From assembly GCF_902728265.1 (NCBI RefSeq), contig NZ_CACVBR010000013.1, positions 1-64,000 of the forward strand: a DNA stretch of 64,000 bases. The letters are read 5' to 3'. Positions 1 through 8,001 of this stretch are shown here, in pieces. The notes beneath the pieces are model-generated. The model saw nothing but the letters and a program-made list of their open reading frames with translations. It was not told the DNA's origin and searched no databases. A program made the position numbers and the translations under genes. This stretch comes from Chryseobacterium potabilaquae. GTDB taxonomy: Bacteria > Bacteroidota > Bacteroidia > Flavobacteriales > Weeksellaceae. Numbering within the stretch: the stretch's first letter is position 1; every line of letters starts with the position of its first letter.

Positions 1-138
1 AATTTATAATTTAAATTAATGTGTTTGTTTGCTTTTTATTCATAAATGAAAATTTTCTATTATTATATAATGTATATATCAAATTCTTTCTCAAATATTT
101 TTTTATACTTTAAAAAATGTAATGTATTTGGAAGGTGC

Positions 139-182
139 TTTTTTAATAAGTATTTCAAAGCTTTGAAATACTTATTAAAAAA
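139..182. repeat. Perfect 44-bp palindrome with no loop
   Basis: The two 22-base arms are exactly complementary with the axis between 160 and 161 (core TTTCAAAGCTTTGAAA). Its right half contains the TTTG of the -33 element of the promoter for the next gene. It could be a large operator, or a hairpin terminating a gene to the left of the window. The perfect symmetry is seen; the role is inferred. Confidence 0.9.
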
Positions 183-192
183 AATATTTTTG
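162..192 (+). promoter_or_regulatory. Bacteroidota-type promoter for the lipoprotein pair
   Basis: TTTG at 162-165 is followed after exactly 19 bases by TATTTTTG at 185-192, a full match to the TTG-N19-TAnnTTTG form. Expected transcription start is near 198, giving a leader of about 13 bases before the ATG at 212. Confidence 0.7.
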
Positions 193-211
193 CAGAGTAA
201 AAAAACATTTA

Positions 212-1903
212 ATGATAAAAACAATTGTAAGAACTTTTGTCTTGAGTTCTCTTATGTTATCTATTTCTTGTAGAGAGGATTTGCTAGTTGATAATGCAGA
301 TAGAAGCAATCCCATTATTTCTGAAGGGATAGTTAATAATGGTAGATTATATTTTCCAAATAAAGAATCGCTTCAGCTTACTTATGATAAGTTTAAAGAT
401 GCGGAAGATGAAGTAATTGCTGGTTATATTGATGAAAAAGATATTATTTCTCTTAGACCAATAATAACACAGAAAAATGAAAAAAAAATTGCGTCTAAAG
501 TTGCTCAAAGGATTCAACTTTTAAGACTTAACAAAAGATTTATGGCTTCAAAAAGTGCCAATGCTAAAATAGATAGTAATGATATGATTGAAGAGGATAT
601 TGATGATTTAGAAGAATTAGTGGGAGATGATGCTTATGGTGCATTTTTAAATAGTGATGCTGAGATTCAAGTTGCAAATAAAATTTATAAATATACTGAT
701 GTAGGTTTGTTTATTGTAGATATTCAAAACTATCAGCTTTTAGAACAGTATTTAGAAGTAAAACAAATATCAGATAATCTATTATATCCTACTAGTGATA
801 ATATTAAAATCTCCTATATTCAAAGCTTGCCTGCGGGAGAAAAAATTTCGTTAGGAAATAATAGTTCCATTGAGTATTTTAGAGGAACAAACACTTATAG
901 TGGTGGGTTTGGCAATACGGGTGGAAGCAGCGGTGGCTCAGGGCAAACAGGAAATACTTATAGCGGAGGATTTGAGAGTGCAGGAGGGACCTCAAGTACC
1001 CAAATGCTAAATTTTATAAACAATCTTCAAAACTGTACCACCTATAACACTTGGTTACAAAGTTTATTCGGAGATTCAAATATGTGTGTTGATAGATATG
1101 AAGAAAATCGTAGAGTTAAAACCAAGGCTTATAATTATAACTACTATTTAGTATATAATTTGGGGGTAAAGGTTAAGCATCAATATAAAGGATGGACTGG
1201 ATTATGGAGAAAAGAAAAAGCTGATGAAATTAGATTAGGTGTAATAGGAGCAACTTTTTATTATGATTACTCATCATATTTTAATCCCCCTCCTGCAAGC
1301 AACAGAATAACCACTATTTATAACAATAATAATAGATATCAATTTGATGCAAATGTTTTTTGGATGCAAGATTATCTTAATCCGGGGCTTTCTTCAATGA
1401 AAGGTTTTAGTACTTCGGGGTATCCTAAAATATTTCAAGATAACTATTATATAGAAGATATTATACCACTTAATTTTTCTTCAAGTAATCCTATTGTTGA
1501 TAAAGGAATTTATTCTGCACTTAAAGAAGGGAATCGGCAACTCTCCTATAATTATCTTAATAAAATGTTTTGGGAAAACGTGGTGAAAAAGGTTGAAAGT
1601 TTTGCTACTTCAACAGGGCAGCCAAAACCAGATAATAATATTACTTATTCCTATAATGCTGTTCCATTAGGTAAGTTATTAGTACAGAAGACATATTATG
1701 AAAATAAGTATAATGTAAATAATGTTGAGAAAACTTTTGATTGGGGATTCCAAATAGGATTTTCAATAGGTGATGATGGTCACGTTAGCCCAAATGCATC
1801 TCCGAGTGCATTAAAGAAACCTCAAGAATTTAAAGTTTTGATGTATGGTATTGTGAAGAAAAATGGAAAGTGGCATGGTAGCAAAATAAATACAATTCAA
1901 TGA
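212..1903 (+). CDS. Large lipoprotein of unknown function
   Basis: 563 aa with an N-terminal hydrophobic segment ending in LSISC, a lipoprotein signal peptide with the lipidated cysteine near residue 20, so it is probably anchored in the outer or inner membrane. Residues around 225-260 are a low-complexity Gly/Ser linker in which the word NTYSGGF occurs twice. The part before the linker is charged and helical; the part after it is rich in Tyr and Asn and resembles beta-rich secreted Bacteroidota proteins. The ATG at 212 sits about 13 bases after a good promoter, which supports this start. Its stop overlaps the next start (ATGA), so the two are co-transcribed. I do not recognise a family. Confidence 0.8.
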   Translation: MIKTIVRTFVLSSLMLSISCREDLLVDNADRSNPIISEGIVNNGRLYFPNKESLQLTYDKFKDAEDEVIAGYIDEKDIISLRPIITQKNEKKIASKVAQRIQLLRLNKRFMASKSANAKIDSNDMIEEDIDDLEELVGDDAYGAFLNSDAEIQVANKIYKYTDVGLFIVDIQNYQLLEQYLEVKQISDNLLYPTSDNIKISYIQSLPAGEKISLGNNSSIEYFRGTNTYSGGFGNTGGSSGGSGQTGNTYSGGFESAGGTSSTQMLNFINNLQNCTTYNTWLQSLFGDSNMCVDRYEENRRVKTKAYNYNYYLVYNLGVKVKHQYKGWTGLWRKEKADEIRLGVIGATFYYDYSSYFNPPPASNRITTIYNNNNRYQFDANVFWMQDYLNPGLSSMKGFSTSGYPKIFQDNYYIEDIIPLNFSSSNPIVDKGIYSALKEGNRQLSYNYLNKMFWENVVKKVESFATSTGQPKPDNNITYSYNAVPLGKLLVQKTYYENKYNVNNVEKTFDWGFQIGFSIGDDGHVSPNASPSALKKPQEFKVLMYGIVKKNGKWHGSKINTIQ

Positions 1904-2292
1904 TAAAAAAAATTAACATTATATTTTTAATGATAACTATGTTGTCTCCAATGTTTTCATGTAGCTATATAGTTGACGAAATGTATCTTTATGATGCCCA
2001 AAATAACTATATTTCTCCATATCAAGGGAAATGGGTGGGTAGCTATATAGGAGGTATGAATGGAACAATCATCTTAAATGTTTCCAAAAGTGGAAACATA
2101 GAGGTTATCAGATTGGTAAATGGCAATATAGAAGAAACCTATTTTACGAGTCTTTTAGGAGGAGGGAGTGGTGCTTTAAATCCATCTCCGTCACCTATTT
2201 CAGGGTTTAGATTATATGGTAGCTTAGAAACTAAGTCAGGAACTTGGAAACAGCAAAATATTGGTGGAAGCTGGACGGTTACAAAACAATAA
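1900..2292 (+). CDS. Small lipoprotein, partner of the upstream lipoprotein
   Basis: 130 aa with a signal peptide ending in PMFSC, lipidated Cys near residue 21. The mature part is short, with Gly/Ser-rich and hydrophobic strands (WVGSYIGGMNGTIILNV; GSWTV at the end), suggesting a small beta-barrel or lipocalin-like fold. The start overlaps the stop of the 563-aa lipoprotein by 4 bases, implying translational coupling and joint function at the cell surface. No family recognised. A strong hairpin follows at 2362. Confidence 0.8.
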   Translation: MIKKINIIFLMITMLSPMFSCSYIVDEMYLYDAQNNYISPYQGKWVGSYIGGMNGTIILNVSKSGNIEVIRLVNGNIEETYFTSLLGGGSGALNPSPSPISGFRLYGSLETKSGTWKQQNIGGSWTVTKQ

Positions 2293-2361
2293 TTCTAAAA
2301 CCACAGGAAAAAAACGCTTAAAAATCTAACTCATAGGGTATGAATATGAAAGATTTTAAAT

Positions 2362-2393
2362 AAAAATAGTTCGGTTTATGCCGAACTATTTTT
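2362..2393. terminator. Bidirectional terminator
   Basis: 13-bp stem (AAAAATAGTTCGG and its complement) with a six-base loop; A-rich on one side and T-rich on the other, so it can stop both the rightward lipoprotein pair and leftward ribA. Confidence 0.85.
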
Positions 2394-2394
2394 A

Positions 2395-2991
2395 TTAAGT
2401 ATCATTATCATCCAATAAATGACCGAAATAGTCCTTTTTGGTTTTTAAATAATCGCGGCTAATATCATTAGGAGGAATTTGTAATGGAACTCTTGAATTC
2501 AAATGAATATTACTTTCCGTTACATACTTTACTTTTTCAGGATTATTGGTAAGAAGATTAATTTCTTTTACCTCTAATAAGTTAAGGATGTCAATAGCTA
2601 CCCCAAAGTTTCTATCATCTGCTGGAAGTCCTAGTTGTAGATTGGCTTCTACAGTATCGAGGCCTTTTTCCTGTAAAGAGTATGCTTTTAATTTATTGAT
2701 AATACCAATATTTCTCCCTTCCTGTCGAAGATAAATTATTATCCCTCCATTTTCATGGATATATTTCATGGCAGCATCTAGCTGCTGACCGCATTCGCAT
2801 TTTTTTGAATGGAAAACCTCTCCTGTAATACACTCTGAATGAAAACGTACATTCACTGGCTTTGAAAAATCTGTATTTTCTGCAATAATAGCCATGTGAG
2901 GCATCCAATCGTTTTCGTTTTCAGAAAAGGCAATCATTCGGAAAGTGCCGTGTTCTGTGGGAACATTAGCTTCCGCCTGAGTTTTAATCAT
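2395..2991 (-). CDS. ribA: GTP cyclohydrolase II
   Basis: 198 aa, normal for stand-alone RibA. It converts GTP to 2,5-diamino-6-ribosylamino-pyrimidinone phosphate, formate and pyrophosphate, the first step of riboflavin synthesis, in the cytosol. The zinc site is visible: Cys54 in RFHSECITGE, then Cys65 and Cys67 in KKCECGQQ. The catalytic stretch LRQEGRNIGI and the later motif LPADDRNFGVA are intact. There is no fused DHBP synthase (RibB) domain, unlike the RibBA fusions of many bacteria. It is last in a leftward run that starts near 6.7 kb or beyond, but the small gap to the neighbour (14 bases) does not imply shared function. Confidence 0.95.
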   Translation of the reverse strand: MIKTQAEANVPTEHGTFRMIAFSENENDWMPHMAIIAENTDFSKPVNVRFHSECITGEVFHSKKCECGQQLDAAMKYIHENGGIIIYLRQEGRNIGIINKLKAYSLQEKGLDTVEANLQLGLPADDRNFGVAIDILNLLEVKEINLLTNNPEKVKYVTESNIHLNSRVPLQIPPNDISRDYLKTKKDYFGHLLDDNDT

Positions 2992-3005
2992 GAATAATCG
3001 AATTT

Positions 3006-3464
3006 TTAATTTCTTTTTATAGAGCTTTCGATAACAGAGATGTTGGTTTTTAACCGGACTAAATATCTATTTAATATTTCATCATCATCCTTATCTAGGT
3101 TTCGTCTTAGCTTTTGAATTTTTCTATATGAATTTTCGAAGTCTTTAATGGATCTGTCTTTTCCTGCAATATTACTAGCTTCGATAGCATACAAATAGTT
3201 TTGAAGACTGTATTTCAAGTTTGTTACTTCATTATTTAAGCTATTATTTTCGAATTTTGGAAAAGTGGCTATTAGATTTGATATTTCAGAAGCGGTTACA
3301 TTCTCTTTTATGTTAATTTCAATACTTTTTTTTAATCCTTTATCTGTATTAGGACCCTTGGTTTCAGTATAAAAGCTAGTGGACAACGGAGAAAAATTAA
3401 GTTTTTCCGTTGCACAAGAAAATGTTATTACGAGAAGTACTCCAAAAAAAAGTAGTCTTTTCAT
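3006..3464 (-). CDS. Small lipoprotein of unknown function
   Basis: 152 aa with signal peptide MKRLLFFGVLLVITFSC; the lipidated Cys is residue 17. The mature protein is charged and predicted helical (KLRRNLDKDDDEILNRYL near the C terminus). Its start overlaps the stop of the DUF4254 gene by 4 bases, so the two are translationally coupled. No family recognised; a periplasmic helical lipoprotein is all that can be said. Confidence 0.75.
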   Translation of the reverse strand: MKRLLFFGVLLVITFSCATEKLNFSPLSTSFYTETKGPNTDKGLKKSIEINIKENVTASEISNLIATFPKFENNSLNNEVTNLKYSLQNYLYAIEASNIAGKDRSIKDFENSYRKIQKLRRNLDKDDDEILNRYLVRLKTNISVIESSIKRN

Positions 3465-4075
3465 TTCTGTTGCTCCTTTTGATATAGGATTGGGTTAAGA
3501 CTTTCATCATTGTACATTTTCATTTGTTTGTACATTTTCATCTTAACAGCACCGTTCTCAATATCAGTAAGCAACTGATTAATGGAAGTAAATAAATCCT
3601 CTTTTTGCATGAGAAGTACATCTAATTTTGCTTTACAATTTGCACGATGTTCTTCTGAAGCAGATTCTCTATTAGCTTCTAATGACATATGGTAAACCTT
3701 TAACGCAAGAATTGACAACCTATCTACTGCCCAAGCGGGAGTTTCGGTGTTGATTTTTGCATCAGGCTTAGGAGTTATATTTTCAAACTTTTTAAAAAAC
3801 CAACTGTCTATAAATTCTACTAAATCTGTTCGTTGTTGATTAGATGAATCTATTCTTCTTTTCAGTTGAAGAGCTTCAGTTGGGTTAATATTTTCATCTC
3901 TAATTATATCTTCCAAATGCCATTGAACAGTATCAATCCAGTTCTTTGCATACAAAATCCGTTCCAAACTTTCTTTTTCAAACGGGTTATTAATTAGAGT
4001 ATCGACATTATCGAGCATATGATAATCCTCAATTGATTGATTGAAGATTTTCCATGCAGTTTCAGTAAAGTTCAT
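3461..4075 (-). CDS. DUF4254 family protein
   Basis: 204 aa, all-helical and soluble with no signal peptide. The conserved opening (TAWKIFNQSIEDYH) and the central VQWHLEDIIRDENINP and RIDSSNQQRTDLVE stretches match the DUF4254 family known in Bacteroidota and near some glycan-synthesis genes. The function of the family is unknown to me. It overlaps the downstream lipoprotein by 4 bases and lies 15 bases after tatA. Confidence 0.8.
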   Translation of the reverse strand: MNFTETAWKIFNQSIEDYHMLDNVDTLINNPFEKESLERILYAKNWIDTVQWHLEDIIRDENINPTEALQLKRRIDSSNQQRTDLVEFIDSWFFKKFENITPKPDAKINTETPAWAVDRLSILALKVYHMSLEANRESASEEHRANCKAKLDVLLMQKEDLFTSINQLLTDIENGAVKMKMYKQMKMYNDESLNPILYQKEQQK

Positions 4076-4090
4076 TAATTCTAAAGAAAT

Positions 4091-4291
4091 TTAGTTACTT
4101 GAAGAATTATTATTAGTCTTGTTTTCAGAACCTTTTTCGTCTTCTTTTACCGCGTCTTTAAATTCTTTAATTCCAGAACCTACTCCTCTCATTAATTCCG
4201 GAATTTTTTTGCCTCCGAAAAGTAATACCAGTAGTATTGCTACGATGAGTATATGTTGCCAAGATAAGGCAAGTATTGTGATTGCATTCAT
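4091..4291 (-). CDS. tatA: Twin-arginine translocase subunit TatA/E
   Basis: 66 aa. One N-terminal transmembrane helix (HILIVAILLVLLFGG) is followed by the hallmark short hinge GGKKIPELMRGVGSGIKEFKDA, an amphipathic helix, and a polar Lys/Asn/Ser tail. TatA forms the pore that carries folded Tat substrates across the inner membrane; in Bacteroidota one TatA/E paralogue serves with TatC, which is not in this window. The length is typical. Confidence 0.93.
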   Translation of the reverse strand: MNAITILALSWQHILIVAILLVLLFGGKKIPELMRGVGSGIKEFKDAVKEDEKGSENKTNNNSSSN

Positions 4292-4326
4292 TTCTTTCTA
4301 ATATTTATTGCAAAGTTAAGCTTTTT

Positions 4327-5883
4327 TTAATAAGAAACCCAACCTAATGGATCAACCGGTGTACTGCCATTCCATACTTGAAAATCAAGAGTATATGATC
4401 CATCAAAATCTTGGGCTACGGTCCCGATTGGGGTACCTGCAGATACTTGTTGACCTTTAGAAACATTTACATTTCCTAAGTTAGAATAAATAGTGAAATA
4501 ATCTCCATGTTTTACAATAACTGTTTTTGTACCATCATTATTTGCTAATACTGAAGAAACGGATCCTGGAAACACACATTTTGTACGAGTACCTGCAGGA
4601 ACTGAGATTTTTATTCCATTATTTTCTTCGACAATATGTTTAAATACAGGGTGAGGTTGCCTTCCAAAACGGTGGGTTATTTGGCCTTTATCTACAGGGA
4701 ATCCGAGTCGTCCTCTATTTTCAGCAAAATTGCTTCCCGCAACTGTTGAAACGCCGAAATTAGTCATAGCTTTAGATTCGGCTGCTTTTTTCTCTTCTTC
4801 CTTTCTTTTAGTCAATGCTGATTCCGCTTCTCTTGCAGCAGCCAATTTATTAGCTGCTTCTTTTGCCTTAGCTGCTGCCTCGTCGGCTGCTTTTTTTGCT
4901 GCTAATTTTCTTGCTTCATCTCGGGAATTAGCTTCTGCTTTTGCGGCTTCTTCGGTACGTTTTTTTTCTTCCTCAGCCCTTTTAGCTGCAAGTTCTGCTG
5001 CTCTTTTAGCTTCCGCTTCCGCAGCTATTCTTTCTCTTTCTAATGCTTCTGCTCTTGCTTTATTTTCGGCTTCAATTCTTGCCTTTTCTCTTTCAGCAGC
5101 AAGTTTTGCTAAACGTATCTTTTCTGCTTCCGCTTTTTTTCTCGCTTCCGCTTCCGCTTTGGCAATTCTGATTTCTTCAGCAATGATAGATCTAATTTGC
5201 CCTTCCAATGCTTTCGATTGAGATTGCTTTTGTTTGAGTTCTACTGTGAGCTTAGCTTCGTTTTTCTTGAACTCAGTAACGAGTTGTTCTTTTTGTGCTC
5301 TTTCTGCGTTGATGGTAGTCAAGTCTTTTTGTTGATTAACTAAGAGAACATCTTTTTCTTGAACTGATTTTTTTCTTTGTTCAATCGTTCTTTTAATTTG
5401 TGCAGCGGCATCTGTGATTTCTGCTGCTTTTTTATCTTGATAATCAGAATATTCTTTTAAGTATTGAACTCTTCTTATGGCTTCTCCCAAATTTTTAGAA
5501 GATAGAATAAATGTAACTTTATTTTGTACTCCTTTGTTTTTGTATACATTGATCAAAACATTCGCATAGTTTTTTCTTAGAACTACTAGCTCTCTGTTCT
5601 GACGATTTATTTCGAGCTGTCGAAGATAAATTTCATCTTCAATAAATCTTTTTTCTTTTTGAGTATTATTGTATACTTTTTCTCTTAACGTTAATTTTTT
5701 ATTGACGTTGGAAAGATATGCTATAGAGAGCTTAGACTCATTTCTTGTCTTAGCTAAGTCAGAATTTATTTGTGCAATTTGTTTTTTAAGTTCGGCATTT
5801 TGTTTTTGTAATTGTTCTTTTTTCTGCCCATACTGCAATCCAAACAATAAAATGCCTATTAAAAAGCTAATTTTTTTAATCAT
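4327..5883 (-). CDS. EnvC-like murein hydrolase activator (degenerate M23/LytM)
   Basis: 518 aa. A signal peptide (residues 1-19) is followed by a very long coiled coil (about 20-370) whose second half is Ala/Glu/Lys-rich, then a C-terminal LytM/M23 fold (about 395-518: GQITHRFGRQPHP, GTKTVIVKHGDYFTIYSNLG, QVWNGSTPVDPLGW). This is the layout of EnvC, which activates amidases at the division site. The expected zinc ligands look lost: the H-x-G-x-D site reads ENNGIKI, and the final H-x-H region reads LDFQVW, so it should activate rather than cut. Its start overlaps the DUF4292 gene stop by 4 bases. The repetitive coiled coil creates long false open frames on the other strand. Confidence 0.88.
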   Translation of the reverse strand: MIKKISFLIGILLFGLQYGQKKEQLQKQNAELKKQIAQINSDLAKTRNESKLSIAYLSNVNKKLTLREKVYNNTQKEKRFIEDEIYLRQLEINRQNRELVVLRKNYANVLINVYKNKGVQNKVTFILSSKNLGEAIRRVQYLKEYSDYQDKKAAEITDAAAQIKRTIEQRKKSVQEKDVLLVNQQKDLTTINAERAQKEQLVTEFKKNEAKLTVELKQKQSQSKALEGQIRSIIAEEIRIAKAEAEARKKAEAEKIRLAKLAAEREKARIEAENKARAEALERERIAAEAEAKRAAELAAKRAEEEKKRTEEAAKAEANSRDEARKLAAKKAADEAAAKAKEAANKLAAAREAESALTKRKEEEKKAAESKAMTNFGVSTVAGSNFAENRGRLGFPVDKGQITHRFGRQPHPVFKHIVEENNGIKISVPAGTRTKCVFPGSVSSVLANNDGTKTVIVKHGDYFTIYSNLGNVNVSKGQQVSAGTPIGTVAQDFDGSYTLDFQVWNGSTPVDPLGWVSY

Positions 5884-6728
5884 TTAATCTCAATTTTCTT
5901 GTAACTAGATGGTACAGAATACGGTGTTTCCATCCTCGAAAAGTCAAATTTCGTATTTTCCAGTAAAATTTGACTGGTTTTTGAACCTTTTATAATTATT
6001 TTAACATTTTTTGGTAGACGAATTTCGTTAAACTCTGCCCAGTTGCTATAAGAAATTTCCAATTCATCAGATGATAAAATATCTTTTAAATTAACCATTA
6101 GTAAATCGTAATTGTCATCATATTGAAGAGAGATTTTATATTCCCTGATTTTATCATGGGTTACAATTTTTTGATTGGCATTTGACACGACTTTATATCC
6201 TTGGGCATTTTTCGTGAGTATAAAATCAGAATCAGTAATCTTGACAAAAGTTCTACCCATTAAAATTTTTTCTACAGATTTATAGTCGATAAAGTTCACA
6301 TTGAGAAGATTGTTCAGGTATTCAAAATCAGAATCGATATAAGTTTTACTTGTTTTGTCCTGCCCTTTAATCCCTTCGGGTGTAGCAATTCCTCGTGCTA
6401 CATTGAATATGATTGCTTGCAAATTCATCCATACTTTTTTATCCTTTTCAATATAGATCGTAGCGTCCAGTGTCGGAATAAAATTACCGGTTTCTACATT
6501 AACTTTACTATTGATTTTTATTTGTTCAAAAGGAGGAGGGATAAGTACATGTTCATAAAATGCAAGTTTATCTCTTACAGGCTGATTGGCATCTTTCGGA
6601 GTTTGATCATTGCCTAATACTGTATTGCTGTCAATTTTAGTATTATCATCTTTTTTTTCAACGATATTTCTTGTTTTACAAGATGTAACAATAAAAAGCA
6701 GTATAAGTACTGAGATCCATTTTTTCAT
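5880..6728 (-). CDS. DUF4292 lipoprotein
   Basis: 282 aa from the ATG at 6728; a longer frame to 6785 exists, but the ATG at 6728 begins a clean lipoprotein signal peptide (MKKWISVLILLFIVTSC, Cys17), so I prefer it. The body matches the DUF4292 family, LolA/LolB-like folds of Bacteroidota (INSKVNVETGNFIPTLDATIYI; IFNVARGIATPEGIKG). By fold these may carry lipids or lipoproteins in the periplasm; that is inference. It is coupled by a 4-base overlap to the EnvC-like gene. Confidence 0.85.
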   Translation of the reverse strand: MKKWISVLILLFIVTSCKTRNIVEKKDDNTKIDSNTVLGNDQTPKDANQPVRDKLAFYEHVLIPPPFEQIKINSKVNVETGNFIPTLDATIYIEKDKKVWMNLQAIIFNVARGIATPEGIKGQDKTSKTYIDSDFEYLNNLLNVNFIDYKSVEKILMGRTFVKITDSDFILTKNAQGYKVVSNANQKIVTHDKIREYKISLQYDDNYDLLMVNLKDILSSDELEISYSNWAEFNEIRLPKNVKIIIKGSKTSQILLENTKFDFSRMETPYSVPSSYKKIEIK

Positions 6729-6773
6729 GTATTTATCTTTTAGAATGTTAAAAAATAGGTACAATATTAACGC

Positions 6774-6803
6774 CAAACCACACAAAACATTTTGTGTGGT
6801 TTG
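6774..6803. terminator. Hairpin between DUF4292 and nucleotidyltransferase genes
   Basis: 14-bp perfect stem with a two-base loop (CAAACCACACAAAA / TTTTGTGTGGTTTG). It lies just after the leftward nucleotidyltransferase gene and before the DUF4292 start, so it probably ends the former transcript, although no long T run follows it. Confidence 0.6.
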
Positions 6804-6839
6804 AATATATTTTATTTATAGAGAATAATTTCCTAAATT

Positions 6840-7856
6840 TTATTTAGATTGGAAATCTAAAACGGAATAATCTCCCAAAGAAATTTCTCTTGCAATTCCA
6901 TAATATTGAGCAGAGTTACCTATCATTGAATTGGAAAGGTTACCATGATTTATTTTTGTGTTTTCTTGAATCAAAGAGTTTTCAATATTTGAATTCACAA
7001 TTACGGTGTTATTTCCTAAAGAAACACCAGGTCCTATTTTGGAATTTGAGACTTTTACATTTTCACCAATAAAGCACGGAGGGATTATTAATGAATTTTC
7101 TATTACAGCTGAAGCCGGATATTCGTTCATTGCTTCTTTTTCGTAGCCTAGGATTTTACTATTAGTTTCTACAGTTGCATTTTTGTTTCCGCAGTCCATC
7201 CAATCATTAACTTTTCCTAAAGTAAACTTAGCTCCTTTAGTTCTTAGATTTTCTAGTGCTGTTGTTAATTGATATTCTCCTCCATTTTTAATATTATTAT
7301 CCATAATATAATTGATTTCGTGCATCAATTTTTCGGCACTATTAAAATAATAAATCCCAATAATGGCCAAATCTGATACAAAAGTCTCGGGCTTTTCTAC
7401 AAAATCTGTAATGAAACCATAATTATCTAATTTTACTACTCCAAAAGAGGAAGGATCTTCCACACTTTTTACCCAAATAACGCCATCTGAATTTTTATCT
7501 AGTTGAAAATCGGCTCGGAATAAAGTGTCTGCAAAAGCAATTACTACATCTCCTTGCATAGATGCATCGGCACATTTTATAGCATGGGCGGTTCCTAGTG
7601 GATCAGTTTGGTGATAAATACTTCCTTTTGCGCCTAGTTTTTCTGCAATTTTAAGTAATGATTTTTCAATTTCAGAACCAAAATCTCCAATAATAAAAGC
7701 AACCTCTTCAATATTTTCCCCTGCAACCTTAGCAATGTCTTCTACCAATCTCTGTACGATAGGTTTTCCTGCAATGGGAATTAATGGTTTAGGAACAGTT
7801 AAAGTATGGGGACGTAATCTCGAACCACGGCCCGCCATCGGAACAATAATTTTCAT
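6840..7856 (-). CDS. Sugar-phosphate nucleotidyltransferase
   Basis: 338 aa. The N-terminal NTP-transferase domain (about 1-235) begins IIVPMAGRGSRLRPHT with the G-x-G-x-R-x-R nucleotide loop and PKPLIPIAGKP; the catalytic region includes FADTLF and EKPE. The C-terminal part (about 245-330) is a left-handed beta-helix of hexapeptide repeats (ENSLIIPPCFIGENVKVSN). This resembles glucose-1-phosphate thymidylyl/uridylyl transferases that make activated sugars for surface polysaccharide. The exact sugar is not determinable. The flippase gene lies upstream on the same strand, 145 bases away, consistent with glycan synthesis. Confidence 0.85.
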   Translation of the reverse strand: MKIIVPMAGRGSRLRPHTLTVPKPLIPIAGKPIVQRLVEDIAKVAGENIEEVAFIIGDFGSEIEKSLLKIAEKLGAKGSIYHQTDPLGTAHAIKCADASMQGDVVIAFADTLFRADFQLDKNSDGVIWVKSVEDPSSFGVVKLDNYGFITDFVEKPETFVSDLAIIGIYYFNSAEKLMHEINYIMDNNIKNGGEYQLTTALENLRTKGAKFTLGKVNDWMDCGNKNATVETNSKILGYEKEAMNEYPASAVIENSLIIPPCFIGENVKVSNSKIGPGVSLGNNTVIVNSNIENSLIQENTKINHGNLSNSMIGNSAQYYGIAREISLGDYSVLDFQSK

Positions 7857-8001
7857 GAATTATATTAATGATTGTTTGTTAATTTTAGTTTGTGGGTTAA
7901 AGATAATAATTAAAACCATTAATATAGTATCAATTTATAATCTTTTAATATTTGTTTAATTTTAAAATAGGATTGGTTAATATCAAATTAAAGACCAAAA
8001 A

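Noticed and set aside
46..273. Open frame of 75 codons at the left edge
   Set aside because: Crosses the palindrome and the promoter of the lipoprotein gene; AT-rich with no signal or family, so chance.
4730..5221. 163-codon frame antisense to the EnvC-like gene
   Set aside because: Product is Ala/Ser-rich simple sequence, a by-product of the Ala/Glu/Lys coiled coil on the other strand.
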